A DNA stretch of 64,000 bases, from NCBI RefSeq assembly GCF_002368075.1, contig NZ_AP018314.1, forward strand, positions 4,927,098 to 4,991,097. The letters are read 5' to 3'. The position numbers and the translations under genes are program-made. Below the pieces are notes generated by a model. The model saw only the letters and a program-made list of their open reading frames with translations, was not told the origin of the DNA and searched no databases. Positions 46,738 to 54,308 of this stretch are shown here, piece by piece. How positions within the stretch are numbered: the first letter of the stretch is position 1; every line of letters begins with the position of its first letter. This stretch comes from Sphaerospermopsis kisseleviana NIES-73 (GTDB taxonomy: Bacteria > Cyanobacteriota > Cyanobacteriia > Cyanobacteriales > Nostocaceae).

Positions 46738-47029
46738 ATTATCTTACTACTCAGCAGTCAGCTTTTTAACTTAACCAATATTTTCAACATCTTTACTCCT
46801 CAATCTTCACTCCTGAATGACCACACAATTACAGACAAAATTACAGGAATTTTGTCTCAAGTTTTTGATATTTAAATGCACTCTTATGTCAAGATTAAAT
46901 TCTTAGCAACTACATAAACTAGAAAATGTGTTATTTCTCAGACATAATTACTGCTATTATGTCTCAAGATTTACAGTTAGAGTATTGATTTTTCATATTT
47001 TTGCAGCAAAAATACAAAGTAAGTCTAAC

Positions 47030-47101
47030 ATCTTGTAGGCTCTCTTGGTGACAACTTAACCTTATCCAATGTCCATAGTCCGCACCTGCGGACTTTTTTT
47101 A
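47030..47101 (+). ncRNA. Candidate small RNA ending in an orphan terminator
   Basis: A rho-independent terminator (47077-47101) with no upstream open frame suggests a short transcript. A TAGGCT hexamer near 47036-47041 could be a -10 box. TGCA-N7-TACA about 30 bases upstream resembles an NtcA site with a one-base-short spacer. I cannot match it to a known cyanobacterial small RNA by eye. Confidence 0.25.
47077..47101 (+). terminator. Orphan rho-independent terminator
   Basis: AGTCCGC (47077-47083), loop ACCT, GCGGACT (47088-47094), then seven further T residues. It is GC-rich in very AT-rich surroundings. Confidence 0.75.
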
Positions 47102-47160
47102 GAATTGTTGCAATACTCCAATTGCAGCAAAGTTGTGTTGTAATAAAAATTACACTTGAA

Positions 47161-47263
47161 TAAACTGTTACACAGCTAGGTTGTATAATCATAATATTAT
47201 GAACTCTTGTGCAACAGGCAAGATGCCTGTTCCACTTATACAAATTAAATGCACAACAGCTTA
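47161..47263. mobile_element. 103-bp MITE-like element, copy A
   Basis: It begins TAAACTGTTACACAGCT and ends TGCACAACAGCTTA, which are imperfect terminal inverted repeats. The middle contains the palindrome AACAGGCAAGATGCCTGTT. It shares its plan and length with copies at 48715, 49870 and 54206. TA at both tips suggests a TA target site, as for IS630/Tc1-type elements (inference). The start of the following gene lies inside it. Confidence 0.85.
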
Positions 47264-47528
47264 TAATTGTTTAAAAGCAAATAATTATGATCCAAAAACA
47301 TTAAGTCATAATCGTCAAAGTCCTTATGTTTTAACTGAGGAAACAGGCATAAATTTAGCTTTGTTATTTCAGACGATTCAACCACTTTCTAAACCAGAAA
47401 GAATTGCTAATATTGCCCAAGGAATAAAAGCTATGAGTTATGAGGAATACCATTATTGGTTTGCTAAGATTAGTAACGGGAAGCATAGTCAGGCGTTAAA
47501 AGCGATTAAGGTATTATTGGGAGATTAA
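47199..47528 (+). CDS. Small cyanobacterial protein whose start is inside a MITE
   Basis: A 109-residue protein. The first 21 residues or so (MNSCATGKMPVPLIQIKCTT) are the translation of MITE copy A. The rest, including LTEETGINLALLFQTIQPL and MSYEEYHYWFAKISNGKH, is a helical domain I have seen at the C-terminus of several cyanobacterial hypothetical proteins (possibly DUF7680; uncertain). No in-frame ATG occurs between the MITE and the conserved part, so either the element provides the start or the gene was fused or truncated by its insertion. It is followed after 22 bases by the HicA-tailed gene on the same strand. Confidence 0.6.
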   Translation: MNSCATGKMPVPLIQIKCTTAYNCLKANNYDPKTLSHNRQSPYVLTEETGINLALLFQTIQPLSKPERIANIAQGIKAMSYEEYHYWFAKISNGKHSQALKAIKVLLGD

Positions 47529-47550
47529 TAAACTTATATTGGGGTATCTT

Positions 47551-48558
47551 ATGTTTCCTATTCCAGATTTTTCGTATTTTGCAGTACCGGGTTTTATTCC
47601 TCAAATGAGGAGTTATCCTAATATGTCTTCATCACTAATTTTGCATAATAAAAATAATGATCAATGGGATTTAGTATTAAGACAGGAAGATGCTTATTTA
47701 ATAACTTGGCTGCATGAAAAAAGTGGAAAAATACATAATATTTATTTTCCCTATGCTCCCAACCATAATTTTTTAATTCTTAATAGTAAACATATTATGG
47801 ATATAGTTGAGCCAGCCAAAAATAGAATACATAACTTTCTTGTGGAATTAGGAGTTGATGATGTTGAAGAATATATGATAGATAGTGACGAATGGTTATC
47901 TGTACTCTTTAGTCTTGGACATCATCACCATCGAGCGGCAGAAATTGCAGCGTCTTGTTTTCAAATTCCTTCAGACCGATTTCCGGTTATATTAGTTTGG
48001 TCTAATTTAGATAGTCAAACTTTAATTAAAATAATGCCAAATTCGTCTGATGAAAATATCACTGAATATGTTAAATCACTTTATTGGTCAATCACTATGG
48101 CTACTCAAGATTTAGTTAAAAATGGGAAAAATATACCCATAGATAAATTATTAGAAAGGATTAAAAGTAAATTAAACGAATCACACCACATAAAAAATTA
48201 TCCTAGAAAAATCAAGTCAATACAAACATTTAGAGCAACTAAAAGTATAGCCCGTATTTTAGAGGAGATAGGTGAGGCATATAAAGATGAATTTAATGAT
48301 GCTATATTGAATTTTGAAGATACTGTTAAAAATATCATTGATACCAAATCAATTATTGAATTTTCAGATGAATCAAAAAATAAAATTATCAGAAAAATGG
48401 TTGATATTGGATTTTACAAGGTTAGAGAAGGTGGTAATCATGAGGTTTGGCAGCATCCTAAATTAAACAAACCTACTCCAGTTCCTCGACATAGAAACTT
48501 ATCTAATTTTGTTATTCGTAGTATTGAAAAAGATATTCAATTGGCGACGAGTGCTTAA
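47551..48558 (+). CDS. Protein with C-terminal HicA-like toxin domain
   Basis: A 335-residue protein from ATG 47551 (MFPIPDFSYFAVPGFIPQM). The first 280 residues are of no family I know; they include an HHHH run (LFSLGHHHHRAAEIA) and a helical segment near 190-275. The last 55 residues (MVDIGFYKVREGGNHEVWQH, then PVPRHRNLSNFVIRSIEKDI) match the HicA dsRNA-binding-like toxin fold: GF, then G-x-H as the catalytic His site, then the P-x-P-R-H strand and final helix. HicA is normally a free toxin of about 60-80 residues with a HicB partner, and none is adjacent. The gene and its upstream partner lie between inverted MITEs A and B. Confidence 0.65.
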   Translation: MFPIPDFSYFAVPGFIPQMRSYPNMSSSLILHNKNNDQWDLVLRQEDAYLITWLHEKSGKIHNIYFPYAPNHNFLILNSKHIMDIVEPAKNRIHNFLVELGVDDVEEYMIDSDEWLSVLFSLGHHHHRAAEIAASCFQIPSDRFPVILVWSNLDSQTLIKIMPNSSDENITEYVKSLYWSITMATQDLVKNGKNIPIDKLLERIKSKLNESHHIKNYPRKIKSIQTFRATKSIARILEEIGEAYKDEFNDAILNFEDTVKNIIDTKSIIEFSDESKNKIIRKMVDIGFYKVREGGNHEVWQHPKLNKPTPVPRHRNLSNFVIRSIEKDIQLATSA

Positions 48559-48683
48559 AAACGCATTAGTTCTGGATAACTGATTTTGTCTTGTTGAAAT
48601 AACATAATGACAATTTGCTGTAAAAATTCGTCCTCTGATAAACCACGTGCTTTCACAATTTCTTCAGAAATTACTAAACTCAT
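48555..48683 (-). CDS. Truncated UPF0175-like peptide, 42 aa
   Basis: On the minus strand, ATG 48683 opens MSLVISEEIVKARGLSEDEF and ends LFQQDKISYPELMRF, with AGGA 5-10 bases upstream. The first 35 residues follow the N-terminal pattern of UPF0175 (VapB-like small antitoxin) proteins, which usually run to about 65-90 residues. Here the C-terminal helix-turn-helix part is missing, and the frame stops at the convergent end of the HicA-tailed gene (sharing bases 48556-48557). It is probably a remnant. Confidence 0.5.
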   Translation of the reverse strand: MSLVISEEIVKARGLSEDEFLQQIVIMLFQQDKISYPELMRF

Positions 48684-48714
48684 TTTTCCTCCAGCAATTA
48701 TTATTAATAACTTT

Positions 48715-48817
48715 TAAGCTGTTGTGCATTTAATTTGTATAAGTGGAACAGGCATCTTGCCTGTTAAACAAGAGTTTAGAATATTAGGATTATACAATTT
48801 AGCTGTGTAACAGCTTA
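48715..48817. mobile_element. 103-bp MITE-like element, copy B (inverted relative to A)
   Basis: It begins TAAGCTGTTGTGCATTT and ends TGTGTAACAGCTTA, with the central palindrome AACAGGCATCTTGCCTGTT. It is the near reverse complement of copy A, so A and B bracket 47264-48714 as inverted repeats. Confidence 0.88.
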
Positions 48818-49173
48818 CTATTCGTTGCCGTTGTTTTTATTTTAGGCAATATTGATAAATTTGGTAAATTCGCAAATGCTGTCTATAGGATACTCTTAAC
48901 GTAGTCTCTTGTAAAGAAGCGATCGCACTTTGAGTAAAACTTACTAAAATAGAACAAACTGATGTTGTAATGAGGTCAGCTATTTTGCTTTTTATTTGGA
49001 TAATGAATGCAAGCAAGATGCTTGCGCTACTGTATTTTTGAGTAGGGTAATTTATGAATTACCCTTTTGTGATGTTTTACGTAAGTAGTCAGCCATACTA
49101 AACCTACGAGAATAGCGATGACTTATTTTTTCCTTCTTTTTTTGGTTTGTTGATAAAACTAATACTCTGATTG
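48818..49173. other. Spacer with MITE-like fragment and palindrome
   Basis: A gap of about 355 bases. Around 48985-49035 a segment (GCAAGCAAGATGCTTGCGCTA) resembles the centre of MITE copy C. A palindrome (AGGGTAATTTATGAATTACCCT) lies near 49043-49064. A HIP1 octamer occurs near 48920. No gene seen. Confidence 0.6.
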
Positions 49174-49791
49174 CTAAGTACCAGCTTGAAAAATCTGGTT
49201 AGCAGTTAAGGACACATCTGGAAAGGTTGCTGAAATTATCCGGTCATGACCTCTAAACTGACTAACTTGATATTCCCCCTCAACTAACGAGTAAATCGAG
49301 ATAGCTGGTTGTTTAGGATTGCCAAGAAAACGCCTACCTCCGAATGCAGCGTAGTCTACTATCCAGTATTCTGGAATACCTACGGCTTCGTATTGTCCCA
49401 GTTTGGTGAAATAGTCATCACGCCAATTAGTGCTAACCACCTCAATCACCAAGGGGATTGACGCGCCCTGAGTAACTGTAGATTGTTTTTTCCACAGTGG
49501 TTCATTCACAAGATTGGGGCGACTGACCACCAATATATCTGGTGAATAACCGGATTCATTTTCAGGTGGTTTGACAAGAGCAGTTTTGGGAATGAAGTAG
49601 GGAAGATGTAATCGCTTGATATCGGCAGATATTTCTAGTGCCAAAAAACCGACAACATCTTCATGATCTCCTGTAGGCTGTGACATCTCAATAATTACCC
49701 CATCATGCAGTTCATACTGTCCCCCTTCTGGTTTCCATTGGGCAAATTCCTCAAAGGTTACTAGCTTGGTTTTAGGTAAGGCTTGAACCAT
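49174..49791 (-). CDS. Uma2-family (DUF820) putative restriction-like endonuclease
   Basis: This 205-residue protein of the PD-(D/E)XK superfamily is a family expanded in cyanobacteria. The catalytic elements appear as YSPDILVVSRP (D), PLVIEVVSTNWRDDY (E-x-V in place of ExK) and the family tail YWIVDY. The N-terminus LVTFEEFAQWKPEGGQYELHDG is diagnostic. I use ATG 49791 (MVQALPKTK) rather than the longer in-frame start at 49848. Biological role is unsettled; many copies sit next to mobile elements, as here (MITE copy C is 80 bases upstream). Confidence 0.88.
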   Translation of the reverse strand: MVQALPKTKLVTFEEFAQWKPEGGQYELHDGVIIEMSQPTGDHEDVVGFLALEISADIKRLHLPYFIPKTALVKPPENESGYSPDILVVSRPNLVNEPLWKKQSTVTQGASIPLVIEVVSTNWRDDYFTKLGQYEAVGIPEYWIVDYAAFGGRRFLGNPKQPAISIYSLVEGEYQVSQFRGHDRIISATFPDVSLTANQIFQAGT

Positions 49792-49869
49792 AATTTTACC
49801 TACCTTTCTGTTTTCGGCGTTATTGGTTGGCGATGACAAAACGCCCACTATTTTACAATCCCTTGGAGG

Positions 49870-49971
49870 TAAGCTGTTGTGCCTTTAACTTGAATAATCA
49901 ATACAAGGAAGATGCTTGTGCTACTGTAACTTCAGGTTTTTGATTATACAGTTTAGCTGCACATCAACTTA
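49870..49971. mobile_element. 102-bp MITE-like element, copy C
   Basis: It begins TAAGCTGTTGTGCCTTTAAC and ends TTTAGCTGCACATCAACTTA. The central palindrome is degraded (ACAAGGAAGATGCTTGT), so this is the most diverged of the four copies. Confidence 0.75.
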
Positions 49972-50230
49972 TTAATTCGTCTGGAATTTTTATCAATATT
50001 TGAGTCATTGATAAACCTTAGAGATTAATGTTGTTTTACTAACATTTTTTACTAACATTATAGCCTGTTTTTGAATTATAACAACTAGACGCAAACGCGA
50101 TCGCTTGAATCAGTTACCGAAAGGCTGAAGTCCAGAAAACAAGTTTCGTGAAGAAACCAGTTTTCTAGATATTGTCACAGAAGGAAATTTTGGCACGCTT
50201 ACTTTCGTTCTGTTTTGCGTAAGTCCTCAC
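49972..50230. other. Spacer with an exact 27-base dispersed repeat
   Basis: The sequence at 50201-50227 (ACTTTCGTTCTG ... GTAAGTCCT) is identical to 20172-20198 and similar to the reverse strand near 54438-54466. A HIP1-like GCGATCGC lies near 50098. No gene seen. Confidence 0.75.
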
Positions 50231-50854
50231 CTATACTAAACCCAGCAGAATAGCGATCGCTCCCAGTAAGGAATGACTAATAATAATACTATATAAATTA
50301 CGAAACTTTGCGTAGTTCCAGCCCCAAATTATACCTATAATTAATGTAAATACCAGCGTCGGTATATCTTTATAAATCAGATGTACAAAACTGTAAAGTA
50401 AGCTAGAGAGTATAATTTGTACCCAAGTTGCAAATTTTGCTCTCTTAAAAATAGCAAATAAAAACCCCCGATATAAAAACTCTTGGATGGGAGAAGATAC
50501 ACCCACAAAGAAAAGGTAAAATAGCCATTGATATGCTGAGTTATCTAACCGTGATCCATGAGTTAAATAATAAATAAACATGAACGCAGTAAAGATTAAT
50601 GTTGGTAAAGCGATCGCTGTCAAAGATTTTTTTAAGTTATTATTTGTAAATCCTAATTCTACAGGAGAAAATCGGTATAAATAGGCGATCGCTACTACGA
50701 CTATAGCTGCCAAAATTAGCACATAAAACCGCCAGGAAAAAGGAATTACTTCTAAAAATACAAGTAAAATTGGTAGAATGTATATCAAAAATACAATCAG
50801 AATTACTTTTTGTCGTTCTTGAACAAGTTGCTTATTTTTAGGTAAATGAACCAT
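50231..50854 (-). CDS. CPBP-family intramembrane protease-like protein
   Basis: A 207-residue polytopic membrane protein with about six helices. The first motif is SSPIQEFLYRGFLFAIF, so the usual double glutamate EE is QE here. The second is LYSFVHLIYKD and the third SIIISHSLLGAI. Loss of one acidic residue may reduce metalloprotease activity. It is followed by GCAAAGA-type repeats and a membrane protein of unknown family on the same strand. Confidence 0.8.
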   Translation of the reverse strand: MVHLPKNKQLVQERQKVILIVFLIYILPILLVFLEVIPFSWRFYVLILAAIVVVAIAYLYRFSPVELGFTNNNLKKSLTAIALPTLIFTAFMFIYYLTHGSRLDNSAYQWLFYLFFVGVSSPIQEFLYRGFLFAIFKRAKFATWVQIILSSLLYSFVHLIYKDIPTLVFTLIIGIIWGWNYAKFRNLYSIIISHSLLGAIAILLGLV

Positions 50855-50864
50855 ATTTTTTTAT

Positions 50865-50900
50865 CTCACGCAAAGACGCAAAGAGGCAAAGACGCAAAGG
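50865..50900. repeat. CGCAAAGA-type heptamer cluster
   Basis: ACGCAAAGACGCAAAGAGGC and similar units lie between the membrane gene and the CPBP gene, the same class as at 31183-31335. Confidence 0.85.
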
Positions 50901-50931
50901 GGAATTAAGGGATATTATGGGGATCTGATAT

Positions 50932-51387
50932 TTAATCATCACTTACTCGCAAATCAATCCAACGGACAAGTAAGCAAAATAAAGGAGCAAAAAACACGAT
51001 ACTGGCAAACCAAGGAGTTAAAGGATTGGTGCTATTCATCCCAAACAAGTGATCAATAATAGAAACACCAAAAATACTACTTAATACAGTAAAACCTAAA
51101 CTACCTAATAAAAATGACAATAAAATAGGCTGATATTTTTGGGTAGCACTTTTGTATATACTGCTAATAGTAGTGAAAAATAAAATGGCAATAATCGCAT
51201 AAGTAATCACATTAATTCCAGCTAGAGTACCTCGGAAATCAGAGGAAAATAAGAGACTTTTGGTATGTTCTATACTATAGCTTTGAAAAGGCAACCATAG
51301 GAGAATACCTAACTCACAAATAATCAGATAAGTGAGGTATTTATTTTTATTAAAGATGGAATCTGGAGCAAAAAGAATATTTGACAC
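50932..51387 (-). pseudogene. Membrane protein lacking its own start (decapitated)
   Basis: From GTG 51387 this frame gives 151 residues with four membrane helices (TYLIICELGILLWLPFQSYS, NVITYAIIAILFFTTISSIY, and others). The same frame stays open upstream to about 51530 and encodes a further helix, SFYILNFLSIVACGVQLVAL, with no ATG, GTG or TTG. It enters directly from the 3' end of the truncated CHAT gene, one frame apart. This is what a deletion joining two genes would leave. A shortened protein could still be made from the GTG. Family unknown. Confidence 0.55.
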
Positions 51388-51506
51388 CAGTGCTACAAGT
51401 TGAACACCACAAGCAACAATACTGAGAAAATTGAGAATGTAAAACGATCTACTTAGGGAAAAATATTGATGATTTTGTTGCCAAACTTGATAGGATGTGG
51501 CAATTC

Positions 51507-52118
51507 TTAAAAGTCCTTGATTTCTTCTGCAAAATTAAGTTTTTCATCACCAAATACTACTAATATCCGAGCAGTTGCTTTTAATTGTGCTGTTTGTTTT
51601 TGTGTCAACCGTTTAAAATTAGTCGCACTAATGGCAACTTCTACCCCATTGCTAGTATACCCTGCCAAAGTATCCCACTCTTGCCAAGGAAGTCCTCGTA
51701 ATTGTCTATCTTCTGTTTGAACAATAATTTGAACTTCATCTTTTTGACTTATTTTCTCCCTAAATTGTTCCAAAACCAAACTTACACGAGGATCTGGTTG
51801 TCCATTTTCATCAACCCAACCATCCCTACTTAACCATTTGTTTAATTCTGCTTTCAAAGCATTGGCTAATTCTGTTAGATTAATGACCCCAAAAGTGCGA
51901 TTTTCCTGGTTTTTAACAACTTTGCGATCGCCTTGTAAACCAATATAATCTTGCCAATCTTTAAACTTATTTGATAAAGATTTTGGTAGAGGAGAAAGAA
52001 AAGAAACCAGTTCTTCTATTTGTCCATATTGATCATAAATAGCAAGAGTGACAGGTAAAACTTCAGAATTATTGATTTGCACCCTACCACCAATTTTAAA
52101 GGAGATTTTCCAAGTCAT
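51507..52118 (-). CDS. Truncated CHAT-domain protein (N-terminal part only)
   Basis: This 203-residue product (MTWKISFKIGGRVQINNSEV onward) corresponds to the N-terminal region of cyanobacterial CHAT/CHASE2 proteins up to the first strands of the caspase-like domain (ARILVVFGDEKLNFAEEIKDF). The catalytic His and Cys regions, and any CHASE2 or membrane part, are missing. AGGAG lies six bases before ATG 52118. It follows the DUF1822 gene by 12 bases, so it is the third gene of a sigma-like/DUF1822/CHAT operon whose last member has been cut. It probably has no protease activity. Confidence 0.75.
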   Translation of the reverse strand: MTWKISFKIGGRVQINNSEVLPVTLAIYDQYGQIEELVSFLSPLPKSLSNKFKDWQDYIGLQGDRKVVKNQENRTFGVINLTELANALKAELNKWLSRDGWVDENGQPDPRVSLVLEQFREKISQKDEVQIIVQTEDRQLRGLPWQEWDTLAGYTSNGVEVAISATNFKRLTQKQTAQLKATARILVVFGDEKLNFAEEIKDF

Positions 52119-52130
52119 AAACACTCCTTT

Positions 52131-53069
52131 TTAAGCAATGAAATATTCTCTAATAAAACTTTCTCCTATCCGCAATTCTACCCAAAATTCTTCACCTGGA
52201 GATAATTCTAGGGGTATAGATATCAAATCACCAGATTTATTTACTGTTTCTGTATGTGTATGTGATCCATCTGGTACACTCACTTGCATACCCATAGGTA
52301 AAAAAGTATTTTCACTTTGAATAGTGACTATAACATTAACTAATTCCTCACTGGGTTGGGAAACGGAAAGCTGCATTTTAAATATTTGTCCTGCTAGGGA
52401 GATATTTTTATTGCAGATAGCATTTCTCAGATTCCGCGTTGCAGGTTGCCAATCTCCCTCATAAATATTATTCAACCAATTTCTTAAATAAGTAATTTTT
52501 TTTTCTGTAAATTCTAGGGATATCTCATCAATTTCTGCTGTTTCTACTGGTAAAGATGTTTCTTTCTCAGATAAATAATCAATCAGAGCATCCATAGATT
52601 GTAAATCTGTTATTTCTAATTCTTCATGTTTAGTATCAAAAGCAGGTAAAAAACCCAGCAATACGGCTTCTTTTTCTGAATCAGCAATTTCTATAAATAA
52701 ATAGCCGATGTTATTACTAACAATATTACTAACAATATCAGATGGTAAAATTATTTCTTTTTGTTCTTTTTTAATGACACAACATTCTAAATTACCTAAT
52801 CCTAATAATTCTAATTCATTAGCTTCACTCCATAAACGTTGAATGACATCCCATCTTTCTGTCCGATTCAGATTAGTCTTAAAACCAAGTATCTGAAAAT
52901 AAGCATCAGCAACAAATACAGCCAAGGTATTCAAATAAATTCTTTGTTGTATATTTGGTGTAAAATATTGTGCTGCATAAGTTCTAGCTTGGTGGCGAAA
53001 GGATGCAGTAATGGGAAAGGTAATAGCTAAATCATGTAATACATTTAGTTTATTTAGTTTATCATTCAT
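52131..53069 (-). CDS. DUF1822 family protein
   Basis: A 312-residue cyanobacterial protein of unknown function. The N-terminal pattern FPITASFRHQARTYAAQYFT and YLNTLAVFVADAYFQILGF is typical of DUF1822. The C-terminal part (about 220-312) looks like a beta-rich sandwich. The start is ATG 53069, which overlaps the stop of the sigma-like gene by eight bases, implying translational coupling. It sits as the middle gene of a conserved sigma-like/DUF1822/CHAT trio; the family probably links the regulator to the CHAT protease, but no mechanism is known. Confidence 0.85.
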   Translation of the reverse strand: MNDKLNKLNVLHDLAITFPITASFRHQARTYAAQYFTPNIQQRIYLNTLAVFVADAYFQILGFKTNLNRTERWDVIQRLWSEANELELLGLGNLECCVIKKEQKEIILPSDIVSNIVSNNIGYLFIEIADSEKEAVLLGFLPAFDTKHEELEITDLQSMDALIDYLSEKETSLPVETAEIDEISLEFTEKKITYLRNWLNNIYEGDWQPATRNLRNAICNKNISLAGQIFKMQLSVSQPSEELVNVIVTIQSENTFLPMGMQVSVPDGSHTHTETVNKSGDLISIPLELSPGEEFWVELRIGESFIREYFIA

Positions 53070-53736
53070 TGTTTTCTTCTCCAAATAATTTTTGATTTTC
53101 TGCTAACCATTTTTGCAGTAATGGTTCACATTTTCTATTCCAATGGGATCTCAGCGAACCCTGCGGTGATCCAACTTCATCAGCTATTTCTTGCCATTTT
53201 TTTCCTTGGATACGGTTCAGTTCAGCAAATAATTGACAGTTAGCTTTTGGGTTATCTCTGATGTGACAATCTTTGAGAACATTATCAGGATCTTCTATAA
53301 TCCATTGCTTAAATAATTCCCAAGTTGCAATGAGTAAAGTCGCATCTATAGGAGAAACTCTTTGCTCTAATGGATCAATAGATATTTCATCATTTTGTAA
53401 GACAGACTGTATGCGATTTTTATAACCGTTGACTGTTCTTATTTCATCTCTGTACTTATTTATTAGACACCTGTTAAACCAGTGTAGAAATAATCCCCGA
53501 TCTGGATCATACTTCTCACATAATGTTTTACTAAATAAATCAACCAGAGTTTTTTGTAATGCTTCTTCATAAATATCCTCGTTGTTGTCATTCCCTGCTG
53601 ATGGCCTCCAAATACGTCCTGATTTGAGAAGCGATCGCAGTAAACCGTTGATTGCTTGACGGTGCTGGCGGGTGTCTTTGGAATACTTGCAAGCTTCTTT
53701 GACGAGGATTTGCAGGTGGAGGTTTAGATCATCCAT
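53062..53736 (-). CDS. Sigma-70-like regulatory protein of a DUF1822/CHAT operon
   Basis: A 224-residue protein. Region-2-like sequence is YEEALQKTLVDLFSKTLCEKYDPDRGLFLHWFNRCLINKYRD, which I cite only by its ends: YEEALQKTL and CLINKYRD. The C-terminal helix-turn-helix is GKKWQEIADEVGSPQGSLRS. It is an ECF-like sigma relative found at the head of operons with DUF1822 and CHAT/CHASE2 genes in cyanobacteria. I choose ATG 53736 (MDDLNLHLQILVKEA). It likely controls its own operon. Confidence 0.8.
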   Translation of the reverse strand: MDDLNLHLQILVKEACKYSKDTRQHRQAINGLLRSLLKSGRIWRPSAGNDNNEDIYEEALQKTLVDLFSKTLCEKYDPDRGLFLHWFNRCLINKYRDEIRTVNGYKNRIQSVLQNDEISIDPLEQRVSPIDATLLIATWELFKQWIIEDPDNVLKDCHIRDNPKANCQLFAELNRIQGKKWQEIADEVGSPQGSLRSHWNRKCEPLLQKWLAENQKLFGEENNE

Positions 53737-53930
53737 ATACTTATGACATTTTAGTAAGAGCATCATTAAGTATAGAATAATCTCTACTATTATTTATACG
53801 AAGAATAGTTAACTCCTGTTGCAAATATTTGTTTATATTTATTTATGGTTTTTATGGTTTTTTGGAGGGCGATCGCTGCGATCGCGCTGATCCGATATAA
53901 TAGTATAAATACTATCAACAAGTCTTGACT

Positions 53931-54184
53931 ATGCAGATTAGTGAAGAAATTACAATCAAAGTGAGTCCTAAAGTTGCTTAAGCCTATCAAAAAGCAACAG
54001 AACGGAAAAAGCAATCTTTGGCAACGCTGGTTAGTTTATTTTTACGAGAGGATCTGAATGAGGAAGTTGATTTTCTTGGTAAATTGATGGATGAAATTCT
54101 TGTACTGAGCGAAGCCGAAGTAGCGATAGAGTAGTTTCCAGAGACTTGACACCAGAAATTTTGGAGACAATTCTGAATGAATAA
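53931..54184 (+). pseudogene. Broken small antitoxin-like gene
   Basis: ATG 53931 begins MQISEEITIKVSPKVA and stops at TAA 53979-53981, one base from the glutamine codon expected there. The same frame then gives AYQKATERKKQSLATLVSLF and LREDLNEEVDFLGKLMDEI. About 45 bases containing a dispersed palindromic unit (CTTGTACTGAGCGAAGCCGA) interrupt it near 54102. The original end (LTPEILETILNE) follows in another frame, ending at 54184. It was a VapB/ribbon-helix-like antitoxin of roughly 75 residues. TATAATA at 53896-53902 may be its promoter. No toxin remains nearby. Confidence 0.7.
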
Positions 54185-54205
54185 TCTCCCTAAATATGTC
54201 TTAGA

Positions 54206-54308
54206 TAAGCTGTTATGCAGCTAAACTGTATAATCTTAATATTCTTAAGTCTTGTGGAACAGGCATCTTGCCTGTTAACCTTATATAAATTAAATGCACA
54301 ACAGCTTA
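54206..54308. mobile_element. 103-bp MITE-like element, copy D
   Basis: It begins TAAGCTGTTATGCAGC and ends TGCACAACAGCTTA, with the central palindrome AACAGGCATCTTGCCTGTT. Together with A-C it makes four copies in 7.1 kb. Confidence 0.88.

Larger units (their letters stand above)
46499..47160. other. Intergenic region with two terminators and a possible small RNA
   Basis: No protein frame. It holds the hgd-operon terminator (46709-46737), a perfect 8-bp inverted repeat GACATAAT/ATTATGTC (46951-46958, 46966-46973), and a second, orphan terminator (47077-47101). The stretch 46740-47076 has no gene that would need that second terminator. Confidence 0.6.
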
